Shown in pieces: positions 25,100 through 37,570 of a stretch of 64,000 nt of DNA (position 1 is the stretch's first letter; the number at the start of each line of letters is the position of its first letter). Origin of the DNA: Hypomesus transpacificus (taxonomy: Eukaryota; Chordata; Actinopteri; Osmeriformes; Osmeridae); NCBI RefSeq assembly GCF_021917145.1, contig NC_061077.1, positions 11,596,316 through 11,660,315 on the forward strand. The letters run 5' to 3'. The notes under the pieces were generated by a model that was not told the DNA's origin, made no database searches, and was given only the letters and a program-made list of their open reading frames with translations. A program made the translations under genes and the position numbers.

Positions 25100-26201
25100 T
25101 AATCGTCAGTACAAACAGTAATAATAGTCAGCAGAGGAACGAAGCATCACCACAGTCACCTGCTACAGTACAATCAGACCCACCATGATAGTGATGATAC
25201 CAATAACAACAGCAGTGATAAGACATGAAATAAGTCTGGTTTAATACATTACCCATTACGCCTCTGGAATGCTTCATGATAGTGCAAACCTGTTAGTATT
25301 TGTCTGGAGTAGGCTTGTTAACCTGGCAGTATGCAGCCTTACCCAATTATTTAACTTAACCCTAACCATTAGAAGTAAACTCTCTTTCACCCTGACTAGT
25401 GACCACAGCCCCTGCCTGCAGCCTAAACCCTGACCCCTGGGTTTAACCAACACTTCTCTGCTGCTTTAAACAACCCCAAAGAGAAAACCTACAAGACTGT
25501 ATAACTGAAACCAAACTAGCTAGAAACAAACATCTAGACAAAGGAAATCCAACAATGTCATAGTCATGCTTCCTGATAACTTTCAGTACCCACGGTAGGA
25601 CAGAATATTGACTACATCAGTTTGTAAACCCAAACCTCACAAATTCACAACATAATAGTAATCCTTAAAAACTGAAGATGGAGAGGAGGGGTTTGAGTGA
25701 AGGGCTGGGTTCTGCGTACAAGACAAACGGGTTTGGGTACTGGGTGCTGGAGGGAGATGGTGGTTTGACGACCTCTAGGTCTGCAGGACAGGCTTTGGGA
25801 CATCGGCCTGTCTCTCCTCTGCCTGACAAACCAAGTAGTTATCACATAAGTTATCAATACAAAGAGTTCAATACAAGTAAGAGTAATCAATATAAACGGA
25901 GTCGTCAATACAAATAGGGTTATAAATACAAAAGGCCGGGCTGCTAAATTCAACAGGCTGCCAGGCAGGTAGACATCAACAGGCAGCCAGGTACCCTAGA
26001 CCTTCAGCCTGGGGCTTAAAGAGGAAGAATAGGGGAGGAATGGAGAGGAAAACATGGAAAAGGTTTGAAAAACAGGGACAAAGAGTGAAGATAAAAGGTG
26101 AGCCAGAATGGGAGGACAGAGGGGCATACGCAGAGAGAGAGAGAGAGGGAGAGAGAGAGACAGACACAGAGAGAGGGGGGAGTATCAGCACGGTGGCTGA
26201 T

Positions 26202-29200
26202 CTAACAAGACACCTCCATGGTCTGTGGCCTGGTCTGGCTGCTGTGAGCAGGGCTGGCTGGGCTGGCGCCCTCTAGCTGTGAGCTGGTGTGAGTGCGACT
26301 GCGACTTCCCTCCACTGATCCCATGCTGGAGGCCGAGTGTGTACGAGATCGAACCAGGCGAGTCATACTGGCGGTGGGCACTGCAGAAGAAGAAGGACGG
26401 GGGGGGAGAAGAACGGATTACAATTGAACTTGTGATCTTAGCGTTTCAGTCCCTTAGTGAGACATTTGGTGGTGGTGGGTGGGGCAGGGGGCGTGGTGGG
26501 GCATGGGGGGCGTGGTTGTGGCCGGGCAGGAGGATGCATATGGCAGGGGGCTTGAATCCACATTCCCATGACAACCAGGCTGATGATCCCCAGCCCAAAC
26601 TAATAATGAATCAATCTGGCCTCATCTGTATCTGTCAGGATGCCCGTTTGTCTGCATGCTCGTCTGTGTGTGTGTGTGTCTGACTGCTTGTCTGCCTGTC
26701 TTCCAAGGGGCCATTTTTTGGTCTACTGTCTCCGGTCCGACCCCAACTCTGTCTGTCACCATGTCTGTCACCATGACTGTCACCATGACTGTCACCATGA
26801 GACGTCGGGGTGTCTGGATTCATTATTCTCCCCCGTAGTTTGCTATTCATTTTCACTGTTGAGGAAAAAATGAATGTACAGGAAAGTCCAACCTGTTGCA
26901 TGCACTCACACACACACAGCTCATCAAGATAATAATATTGTCTAAAGGGACAAGCAAACTAAAAAAGGCACACACACACAGCAGGATGGAGGGGTGTAGG
27001 AGCAGCATGCACACCATGCTGAACTTCATCGAAGCATCAAACAGCTACTTACACCTGTTGTTAACGCACCACTGCAGACAGACAGACACAGACAAACAAT
27101 CTTGAGTGTATGTGTGCTTGTTAAACTTCAGTACCTCTAACCACTTATCGCATAGTACAGATCATAACATATACAACAATGAATCACACAGGCAAAATGT
27201 TTGAAGAATCACAGAGCTGAAGGAAACCGAGATCAGTCAGACTAGACTAGACGTTAGAACACATGTACCACAAAAGCAGCATGCTCAGAGGAAGAGAAGG
27301 TGCACTCACTGTAGCCCATTCCCTGGACAAAGTACTTGAAGGCTTCAGCCAGTTTGCCAGGCTGTGGACACACACACACACACACACAGAAAAGGTCAGC
27401 GTTAACACAAAACAGCTAAATGGTGCCATGGTCTTTAGAAGCGTTGCCTGGCGACAGAGATGACTCACCTGGACCACCTGAGGGAGGCCGCCACAGTCAG
27501 CCATCTAGGGAGGACAAACGCATGCTCAGAATCAGAGTCAATAGACACATGAACGAACACACACACACACACACACGTTACCTTCAGCAGGGTGGTTTTG
27601 GTGGGATTCATCCTGGAGTTACACTCCACCTGTGGTCCGGAGAAGGCAATAAAATAAAAAAACAGGTTAACCAACCAGCTGACAGGTACAACCGAGGGAG
27701 GGAGGTGATTGGCCAGAGTGTTTGCTAGGAAGATGAAAGGGTGCACCTACCACGGCGTCGACGGCGGGGGCCGTGTCTCCGACCACCAGCAGAGAAGGAC
27801 ACCTGAACAGAAGGAGCAGACACACAGAGCCAGTCAGGCAGGGGCCCGCTGGCCAGCGGGGGCTACAGTGTACGGGGAGCAGGAAGAGTACCTCATCGTG
27901 TTGGCAGTGTCATCAGTCAGACCTACGATTGGCCTCTCCATCTCCAGTTCGCGGCGGCTGTCAAAACAAGCACACACGCGATGACGTCGACTGAGAACCT
28001 TGCCGTGGTGTTTGGGTCACGTGCATGGCTGGAGCAGGGATCACATGGTACCTGTTGTAGGAGTAGCAGAACAGAGCCAGGTTGTCCTGGTTGATGTCCT
28101 GGGAGATGTGGAGCCTGTACGTCTGGACTATCTCCTGGTTGTCACTCAGCTCCTCCTGAGGACGGTAGATCACACACACACACACACACACACGTTGATG
28201 CAGAGTAAAAAGAAATGCCTCCGTTGAGATGGAATAGAGACAAGGCCAAACAGAGGTATGAACCTAACAGACTCCTGTTGATGCACAGCAGAGAGAGTTT
28301 CAAACGGAGAGAAAGAGCCTCCAGTGGAAACAGTAGAGCTCCAGCTGATGGAGGACCGCCTCTACTCACATCACTGAAGTGGTGTCCCATCACTATGTCC
28401 ACCAGGTTACTAGTCCAGCCGCTCAGCTGAAAAAGAAACAAGCGCTCAGCCTACAGAAGACCGTGTCTGTGTGTGCGCATGTGTGTCTGTACTCACCTTT
28501 GATGCAGCCCAGTCCATCCAGCCCTTAGCACAGGGGTCGACGTTGATGAGTACCAGTCCCTCCACCAGAGACGGCTCGCTCAGCTGAAGACAGGAGGGCA
28601 GGAGGGGTGAGCATGGAGGACTAGGACAGGTGTGGACTGGTGTGGTACTGGGAGCATGCATGACAGGTGTGGACTGTGGTGTTTGTAGTACAGAGGACTT
28701 ACTGCCAGTCTGGACAGGATGTAGGCTCCCGCTCCCACTCCGATGCCAATCACACTGGTCACCCTGGCAACGCAAATCCTCGCAATCAGTCAAATGAATG
28801 CGGACACACACACACACACACCTCCCGTCAGGGAGAAACACTTACTTCAGATGAGTGAGAACAGATGGAAGCATCTCAGACAACTCATCCATAGATGGAT
28901 ACTGGTACCTAAAAAAAACACAGAGCGAGAGACACACACGAATAAGAGGGATCCTGCGAGTTTGGAGCAGGAAGATGGAAGAAGAGGAAGTGATGTCGCA
29001 GTACCCAGCAGGGAAGGGCGGGGCGTTCTCCTGCTGCCCAGGTGCATCCACGTGGACCACGGCAAAGTGGTGCGTGATCTCTTGCATGTCCTCGTAGTTG
29101 AACAGAGTGTTGAAACACGACTTGTCTGCAGAGAGACAAGTAAAGCTACTAACACAGTCGTCAAGGTACGCTTACCACAACAGTGGTAAATAGCCAGATT

Positions 29201-31774
29201 GACCATAACGGTGCCAAACATCTAGATTGACCTGCTAAATCAAGTTAGTCAGCAACGTTCGATAAATAAATATTTGCCATAACATATGATTTACCATAGC
29301 AATACCAAGTAGTAGTGGTGGTAGAAGAGATGTGCTACTCACGGTTCAAACCGATGTCATGGTAGGTGAGAATGACAGGTCGGTTGCCCTTGGGAACACC
29401 CCTCATAGTCACATGCAGTACGCCATGGAGGGTCTCAATGTCATGCTCCTGGCAACCAATAACAGCACACGTTAGGGCCTTCCAACCAATCATACACAAG
29501 GGCTGGCACCTGTTGACCAGATCTTTTCAAGGTTAGCTCCATCATGTGTACACCCACACCCACACCCCAACACAAACAGACATCCCTGCAGCGGCCCAGA
29601 TATGGTCAGCTGCCGCCTTAATCCAATTATCTGTCGATGGAAATATCTGCCTCTAATACCTCATTAATATCTGTTAATGGGTCAGAGACACGTGCGTTAA
29701 AGAGAAGACCTTGGGAAGCCTGCAAACAGAACAGGCAAAGTTTAAACATTGCGTGCCTGTGTGTTTTGAGAGGGCAGGCTCTTCCAGGGAAAAAAAATAA
29801 AAAATAAAAAATCGAGGCACACTATCCTGGTTACCATGGCGACTGCTCAGCAATAGAGAAATAAAAAACGGGTGATCTGCCCTTCTCCTCTCCTCACCCC
29901 CCCGCCCTCATTGCCTTAGCCCTTTTCTTTTCACAACGAGATTATATCCCCCCTCCTTCCTCATCGGTATGTTGAATGCAGATATGTCACCCCCACCCCC
30001 GCTCCCAACCTCAGTCAACGAGCTGCAATAAGAGGACTAAGAAGCCCCCCCCCCCCCCCCCCTCTTCATCAACTTCACCCACACACAAACACGGCTGCCT
30101 TCAATGAAACAGGCCCGGCTGGGGAGCACCCTCACTCAACACACGATCCCACAGCACCAGCACCTCAGCACACAACACCCAGCATCAGCCCACATCCAAC
30201 TCCTGGCACTTTGTAACGCCCTCTGCGGCTAACGCAGACGAGCCCGAGCCCCCAAACGGCGGCTTCCACTCACCACTCCAACGACCGAACAGGCGATCTG
30301 GTTCAGGTCCAGAACGTCCGTCATGGTGTCGCCAGGGATACGCGCGGGCAGAGACGGGCACGGGAGAGCAGCTGACGGGAGAGGAGGAGAGACGAGGCGT
30401 GGAGGAACGAGGAGAGGGAGTCGAGCAGGGCGGTGGCCGGACGAGGGAGGGAGGGCCCGCGGGAGGAGAGCCGAGGAGTGCGGCGCAGAGAGAGCCCACC
30501 GGAGAACAGAGAGCTCAGCCCAGCGGGGGCGAGCGAGGGAGCGAGCGAGGGGTTTCTGATGGCAGCAGCTGCTCTCCAGGCAGGGGGAGAGAGTGTGTGT
30601 GTCGAGGGAAGGAGAGAGGCACGACTGAAGGAGAGCGCTAGCGAGGGCTGGAGAAAGAGAAAAGAGAGAAAGGGGGAGGGCGGGCGGGCGGGGGGGGGAA
30701 GCGTGGAGTTTCTGGCAGGCTGAACACAAAGCCTCCATGGCCGTCTGTCGGACGTGAGCCCAGGGTGAAGGGATTAGCGAGGTCAGGTGGACCGAGGGGG
30801 AGGAAGCAGAGGAGGGGACGGATAAGGAGGAGCCGAGGAGGAGAGAGGGAGAGTCAAACTGCAGAGGTGCCTACCTTCGATAACAGAATGTGGAGGAGGA
30901 GTAGTGAGTAGGGGGGGGGGGGGGGGGGGGGGGCATGGGGAGGTGAGGAGGGGCAGGCATGTTCTGCAGCAGAGCAGAGGTTGAGCTCACCAGCCTAACT
31001 GCTCCAGGTGCCGGTTGCAGACATCTGCAGTTCAGCACAGCGGCTCTAGAGGGCACCACAAGACTTCAAAGATGGAAGCACCATCCAGAATGCCACACCA
31101 TTTCTGTGCCAACTCTGATTGTTGTCATCAGTTGTGATTGACATAATCTTGTGTGTTCTAGTTGGTAGGGTTGGAGTTGGGTTTCCATAGAGACAGGAAG
31201 AGAGCAGCAACATCCTCCCTGGAGTGAAGGCATTGCCATGACAACCAGCTTCTCGACTGCTTCCACGCATCGCGTTGGATAGCCATGCACTTTTACCATA
31301 ACGAGCCTCTTCATCAGGCAAACCATACACCCGTATACCCATACACCTCTCTTATAAAACACCTTGAAACACCTTTTGAAACACCTACTACATTCCCAAT
31401 ACCTCACCCATACTCGCACGCCATATGCATCTCACCACTCAAATCATCACCCACAAACCCTCCCTCCAATGAATTAGCCATGCATATCTGTCTTCCACTA
31501 ACCCACTTCCTCACCCCCCCGCCCACAGCTCCATACCCCTCCCTATGAGCTCACCTGACAGTCAAAGTCCTGGAAGTTCCGGCCGCCCTGCAGAGAGAGG
31601 AGACAGTGTGAGCCACCGTGCTTTTGCACACGGTCCCTCATCAGGCAACAGACTCACAGGCAGACACACACACATCCGTAAACACCATGATCCCACTGAC
31701 GGGAACCTCCGCCTGACCTGGTTTGTGAGCAGAGGTTTGATCTCAGTCAGCTGGACATCCTGGAGCTCCTCCAT
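26202..31774 (-). CDS. ndrg3: NDRG3, N-myc downstream-regulated family protein
   Basis: Cytoplasmic member of the NDRG family, with an alpha/beta-hydrolase fold lacking the catalytic serine: the elbow reads [10 protein letters not shown] (about 28690-28760). Canonical start [19 protein letters not shown] (31718-31774), then [11 protein letters not shown] (31550-31588). These are followed by [17 protein letters not shown] with LTYHDIGLN (about 29340-29448), [19 protein letters not shown] with HVDAPGQQ (28970-29127), [20 protein letters not shown] (28500-28585), [17 protein letters not shown] (28050-28155), [42 protein letters not shown] and [17 protein letters not shown]. The terminal exon 26202-26380 encodes a Ser/Arg-rich tail and the family C-terminus TMEVSC. 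The tail is shorter than human NDRG3 as recalled. A non-coding 5' exon lies near 32831-32940. NDRG1 is less likely: its repeated decapeptide tail is absent. Confidence 0.93.
30180..30800. promoter_or_regulatory. CpG-rich region around an internal ndrg3 first exon
   Basis: GC-rich, CpG-dense block unlike its surroundings, centred on the 17-codon exon at 30274-30324 and extending upstream of it on the transcribed strand. This is what a promoter CpG island looks like; no computed CpG ratio is available. Confidence 0.55.
30274..30324 (-). CDS. ndrg3: Alternative first coding exon of ndrg3
   Basis: ATG (30322-30324) opens a 17-codon frame, [17 protein letters not shown], ending exactly at a consensus donor GTG|GTGAGT. 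The phase (0) matches the exon starting EHDIETLHG, which the canonical DFDCQ exon also joins. No acceptor precedes it, so it behaves as a first exon rather than a cassette. Confidence 0.6.
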
Positions 31775-32830
31775 GATAGGCTGTCGCAGCTGTCAGTCAC
31801 ACCTCAGACAGAAGTGGAGTTGGGATGGAAGCCGAATGCAGACCGCTCACTGTTCACAAATACACACGAGCAACAGTGTAATGGCTGGGTCACAAGAGAA
31901 GGTGAAATATCAAAAAGAAGAGTCACAGCTGCTGGATTCCTGATGGTGCCCCCCCCCCCTCCCCCCTAACTGTGCTCACTGATAAGCAGCCAGGGGAGTA
32001 GCTCCTGGGAGGGCGCTGTCTGCCAGCCTTCTCTACTGGGGCAAAACATGTCTAATCACAGAGCTCAGCCTAGATTACATCTACCCAACCTAGAATACAT
32101 CAGACAGGCAGATACAGGCAATCTGACAGAGACATTCAGGGAGTCATTGTCTTTCCTGTCCGACTGTCTGCACGTCTACCTGTCTGTCTGCCTTCAGTCC
32201 ACAAACCAAGTTAGGCTGGGAAAAGTATTTATCTTCAGACCATCCCGTTTTTCCGTCTCTAAAATGCAACCATCCATCAGGGTTTTGACAGCCAGTTAAT
32301 ATGAGCTGATGTTGTATCCCTCGTTAAATTAAAAGTCAATATATCGATACATGCATTAGTTCTATGGACACTACTTAAAGTTAAACTTCACAGCAACATA
32401 GCTTTAGATTCGGTTAACTACCAAGCTAATTTGATGTCTATCTAACGTATACAGCCAGCAGCTAGCAGCTAGCCTTGCTCGAATTAGCAAGCAAGCTGAC
32501 ATCAGTCTCTGTCCGAAGAGCCACTTTCTATAATTAGGTTAGCTTTATCTTGCACGATAACGCCAGATCAGGATGCAATTAGATCAGGCCCTCTTAAAAC
32601 CAACGGTGACAAAGCTAGTCTTGATGTGTAGACCTACAGAAGTCAGAATTCATTAGAAACGACAAAGACATGGATGAAGTGTACTGTAGCTAGCTAACGT
32701 ATTGATGGAAAACTAGCGCAGCCAGCAGCAGACGTTTTACTTGCTAGCTGTCACTCCTATGTAAGTCGACAAATCTTCCCACGTTGGCTAGGTTGCTGCA
32801 TTATGTACACAAATGCAGTTTTGTACTCAC

Positions 32831-32940
32831 CAGTTCTGTGAAGATTTTGAGCTAGCTGCTTGGTAACTGGAGATTCAGGTGTATGTCTATGTGGGTATTT
32901 GACTGCTAGCTGGTGGTTGTGTCAACTGCTCCACGCGGAC
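32831..32940 (-). promoter_or_regulatory. Non-coding 5' exon and main promoter of ndrg3
   Basis: A consensus donor (CTG|GTGAGTAC) at 32831/32830 on the minus strand, about 1.05 kb upstream of the canonical ATG exon, suggests a 5' UTR exon. Its start is not defined. The sequence upstream (to about 33000) is moderately GC-rich. Confidence 0.45.
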
Positions 32941-34381
32941 TGAGCTTCTGGGGCGGAGCTTCTCAACCCCTCCGACTCGTGAAAGCTTTTTAAATAGCGT
33001 TATTCTACTGTTCTTGACGTCTCAATTTATTTTCAGCATCAGCAGCAACAACAACTCACACGTGATTTGGAGTCAAATTTTTTATGTCATGAAATTGTTT
33101 CAAAACATCAGTTCTGTAAATCTTCCACGATTGGGGGGTGGGGTAGCTAGATGAGATAAGGCTATTGATGACCTGCTTAATAACATGCACAGATACCGAT
33201 AATGACAGGGACTAGTTAGATACATAATAATCTAGTCAGTTGAACTTGTTCGACCCAGACTCAAATGAATGTCCAATTAATCTCTAAAGCTTTGTTTTGG
33301 TGTGGAATCGCAATCACAACTTGGCCATAAGGTAGAGGCCTACTGCTGTGCCTGTACATACTGGGCCATCTGCTGTACCCACCTGCCATGTATACAGCAA
33401 CACGCACACAACACACTGACTGTCCTGCTAAACTCTTACAGACACGCCATTTGACTTCTGACACCTACTGCCACGATACACAATGACAAATTAAACTTCG
33501 AGAAAAATAAATTACTCATGGCAAAAACACAAAATATGACAAATATAAGGACACAAAATACACAAAACGTAAAATATTTAGGTAGAACAAATCTTACATA
33601 TTTAAAATATGCAAGGTACAGTATAAATGTGAAATCGGAGTTAACAAGACTTTTGTTCTTCTCATATACAGCACAGTGGCTTTTACATCCTTGAAAAACC
33701 AACTAAAAGCTTGTTTTGGTACATTCCTAATCTGGGACTGGGGCAGTTTGTGTGCTAATTTAGGAAACTATAAAACACCTGCCAATAAAGAAAATATCTA
33801 AACGTAATTTAAAATGTTGGTATGACATTTATTTTAGGGACGCAAATACCTTGTTTCAAGACTTTTTCTTAAACCTACAAATTGTTGCTACTCAAAACTG
33901 TAAAAAGCATTTCAATAAAAGTCTAACTGCAAATATGCGCAGGACAATCAATCAATTATCTAATTATATGAGGCCTCTTTAACAACATGTGATATCCATA
34001 AAAATCTATATTTCTTACAAAACTACAGAAGACCATGGTCTTCATCAAATCTATATTCTACACATCCACAACTCTACAGCAATATAAAGTATGAATAATA
34101 ACCATGAATACAGAAGCTTATGCTAATATTCACTGGGGGTTCCAGTCTGTGTGGCATGGAGGATCAGTCCACTTCCTGGCATCCTCCAATATGGCTTTAA
34201 AAAAGTGCTACTAATCAAGAGCATAGGATGGAGGAATGTACAGTGGCCACAGTTCAGATTGTTCTCCTAATGCAGGAGGAGTGGAGGCCTGACGGGGGCC
34301 CTCTCCGTTCCCCTGTGGAGTTCAACTCCATTACTGGATGTGTACACCCGTTTTGCAAATGATATGTGGCAATAACATTGC
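32941..34381. other. ndrg3 upstream region and phf20 3' UTR
   Basis: AT-rich. The right part (roughly 33800-34381) should be 3' UTR of phf20; an AATAAA on the minus strand is present at 33828-33833. No ORF with splice support. Confidence 0.45.
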
Positions 34382-34535
34382 TCAGTCGCGCCCCCTGGAA
34401 GAGCAACACAGAGAAATGCGCTGCACCGTGCCCAGGTCTGCCAGCAGCCGTCTGATTCGCTGCTTGAGCTGCGGGAGGCGGGCCAGAGGGTCAGGAGGCT
34501 CCAGCTCTCCAGTGTGGTCCATCCAGCTCTCCAAC

Positions 34536-34580
<45 letters not shown>

Positions 34581-36748
34581 AGAGAGAGACACCTCAGTCC
34601 ACTTGTCTCACAAAACTGCCACATAGGAGAATTGTCGCCGTACCAAGTTCCCCAGATCAGAAACCGATCAGACAGGGCCTCACCATCCAGCTCCTTCTCT
34701 ATGACGTCCATCCTGTGTGTGAGCTGGTTCTGGACGGCCTGGATGTGATCCAGTAGGTTCAGCTGCCACTGCTGCTGCTGCCCGCGCTCCACTGCTACCA
34801 CACAGGGGCTGGGCCGGGCTGTGTCTGTGTGTGTGTCTGTGTGTGTGTCTATGTGTGTGTTTGTGTGCGCGTCAAGCTGTGTGCTCGTGTCCGTTTCAGA
34901 GTGCATGTGTGTGGGATGGGCTTCTTCTGAAGTCTCCAGAGGTCCTCTGTTCCACTTTTCCTCGTCGACCAGGAACTCCTCTGCCTAAAAATAACACAAA
35001 CACATTCAGCCGTAGTCCCAGCTCTGGAAAACGCATGCGTGCACCAGTCTCACTTTATCTCTGCCAGGTAGCTTACTCAACAGTCTCACAGGCACATACA
35101 GAGCGTAGGAGACGAGCTCTCGAGAGAGTCGTGTCCCCTGGTCCCCGTAGAAGGCGGCTCACCTTGTCTGTGTGCAGGGCTGGGGTCTTGGTGGTGGCGG
35201 CAGGGTATGTCTCTGCGGAGCCCCCGTAGATCAGATCCTCGCTGCGGCGGAGGCTGTGCTCCAGTTCGGAGCCACGCGTCTCCACCGCCAGGGCTCCTGG
35301 GTAGTACGCGGTCGTCTTCTGGTAGCAGTGCTCGCTGCTTATGTAGGACGTCTGGAAGGAGGCGACGCCCGCTTCCTTGTCGGAGGGTGCGGGGAGGGGG
35401 GGTGCCGCCTCCTCTTCAGGCTGGGCTGTGGGCACCGGCCAGGACTCCAGCCCCTCGCCCTGCTTCCAGGGCTGCTGCCACAGCCTCAGGTCAGGATGGG
35501 AGTCTGTTCTAAACACAGGGACACAACAAACTGTCAGCTCACAGTGCATGGGGGGGACCTCACGCTTGACCCTTGACCCCCCGGGACTCACTGGAGGATG
35601 CTGATCTTGAGCTGCAGGCCGTGGAAGAGGAGGAAGAGCTGCTGCAGGTCTCCGAGCAGCTGGTGGGTGGCCGCCATCTTGCTGGCGTTGTGCTGGGAGT
35701 AGTTCTCCTCCACAGACGACAGGCCGAACATGCAGCCACTGCTCAGCCAGTCGCTGTCATACAGGTACTGGTGGCTCTGCCGTTGCCCTGAGGAAGCCCA
35801 CGGATCACAAACATGTTAGAGACATAGGCCTCCACGCAGTGTAGTCAGCGCACACGCACCCGCCTTTGTTTCTTACCTGCCATCTCTCTGCAAGCATAGC
35901 AAATGTAGATCTCAGGGACGTTGTCCTCGAACAGGCCCATGCACGTGCCATGCTGCCAGCACAGACACTGGTCACACTGGAACACACAGTTACAATGATT
36001 ACACATGGCCAATCAGCGAGGTCGTTGTGTATGATTGCGTGCGTGTGCTGCGGGCTTCACCTGAATCATGAAGTCGTTCTCTTCTTCGACCTCGCACACG
36101 CAGCGCACCACGTCACAGTCGTGTGTCGCTGCAGTGCCACTCTGCTGTGACACGGGTGTGGTCACGTCCAGCTCCTCCTCGCTCCACTCAGCGCTGACTG
36201 TTGAACAATCACTGTCTTCCTCTGTCGGGGGGGGGGGGGAGAGAATCATGGACCAATAGGATTTGGACAAACCACCAGGCGGTCCAATCACAGACAGGTA
36301 GACAAGAGCTTGTATGGACCTACACACTTTGGCTTTGGAAGACCCACACCTTGTTATAGCAAGTTGTAAGTATGTAAGCAAGACATGGCTGGGATGACAA
36401 CCTAAAAACACAGTTTGGGCCTGATGGAGACCTCATTCATACACCCTGCCTTCAAAATGTTGGTCAACATTTAAGGAATAGAATCCGTCCACAACAGTAA
36501 TTGCATGGTTCTAGCAGTTCCAGTCTGGTAATAATGCAGGTGTGTGTGTGTGTGGGCTGGGGGAGGTGGGGATACCCACCATCAAAGTAGGCATCTTGTT
36601 TCAACCTGGAGGTCAGAGGTGAAGGTGTGTGTGAGAGGCGGGGCTGGGGGGAGGATAGAGTGGAGCCTTGGTTTTCACTGCGGGAATTTTCTGTCGGAGG
36701 GAACGACAAGATCGGTCAGCCACACAGGCAGGTGTACGCACACACACG

Positions 36749-36795
<47 letters not shown>

Positions 36796-37538
36796 GCTCA
36801 CACGCACCTGACTTGGACCTCTTTTTCTTCTTCTTCCTCAGGACGACACGGAGGAAGCTTCTATCTCTCTTCTTTTTGACCTTCAAACCTAGAAAACAGA
36901 GAAACAGCCAGCCGGTCGGTAAATAACAGTCAGCATGAGTGTGTATGCAGCCTGAAGAGTGAGACGGACTTCCGGTCTAGAGTATTCCAGTCAGACTAAA
37001 GTGGCCCTGCTTGCTCTCCATCTAAACATGGCTCTGGGTTCCCAACCTGGTTCCGTGGTGCTCAACTCTCTGTCGTCGTGCAGGTGGTTGTTGTTCTGCT
37101 GGTTCTCCTTCCGCCTCTCGCTCAGGAAGCCCCGCCCCTCCGACAGGGCGTGCGTCTTCGCGGGCGTGTCCTGGCCGGCCGCCTGCAGCCCGCCGGCCGG
37201 CTGGTCGTCCTCGTGATAATACTTGACGTGGTAGTGCAGCAGGGACGCCTTTCTGAAGGACTTGGTGCAGCCCGCAGCCTGACACTTGAAGGGGTTGTGG
37301 TCCAGCTCAATGGACAGGATGGGAGGCGGCTGGTTTTTAATCACTCGGTACACTAGAGAAAAGACAGACGTTCAAATCACTGGTTGTGTTTTGAGGGCTT
37401 GCGTCGGACGTGCGTGTCATGGTGCGGCTGCACTCACGGGGCTCTCTGCTGTACTTGTGTGTGGTTGGCAGGTGGACTTGGCGCTTCAGTACAGTCTCTG
37501 TTGTGGCAAAGATATGAGTCAGTACTGTAGAGTCAGAA

Positions 37539-37570
<32 letters not shown>

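Noticed and set aside
26635-26913. Possible extra ndrg3 exon with short Asp/Gly/His repeats
   Set aside because: The repeats come from a short tandem tcaccatgactg-type unit; no acceptor-donor pair keeps the ndrg3 frame.
29776-30062. A-rich and C-run sequence as a retroposed gene end
   Set aside because: Short A-rich and poly-C runs without target-site duplication or any gene body.
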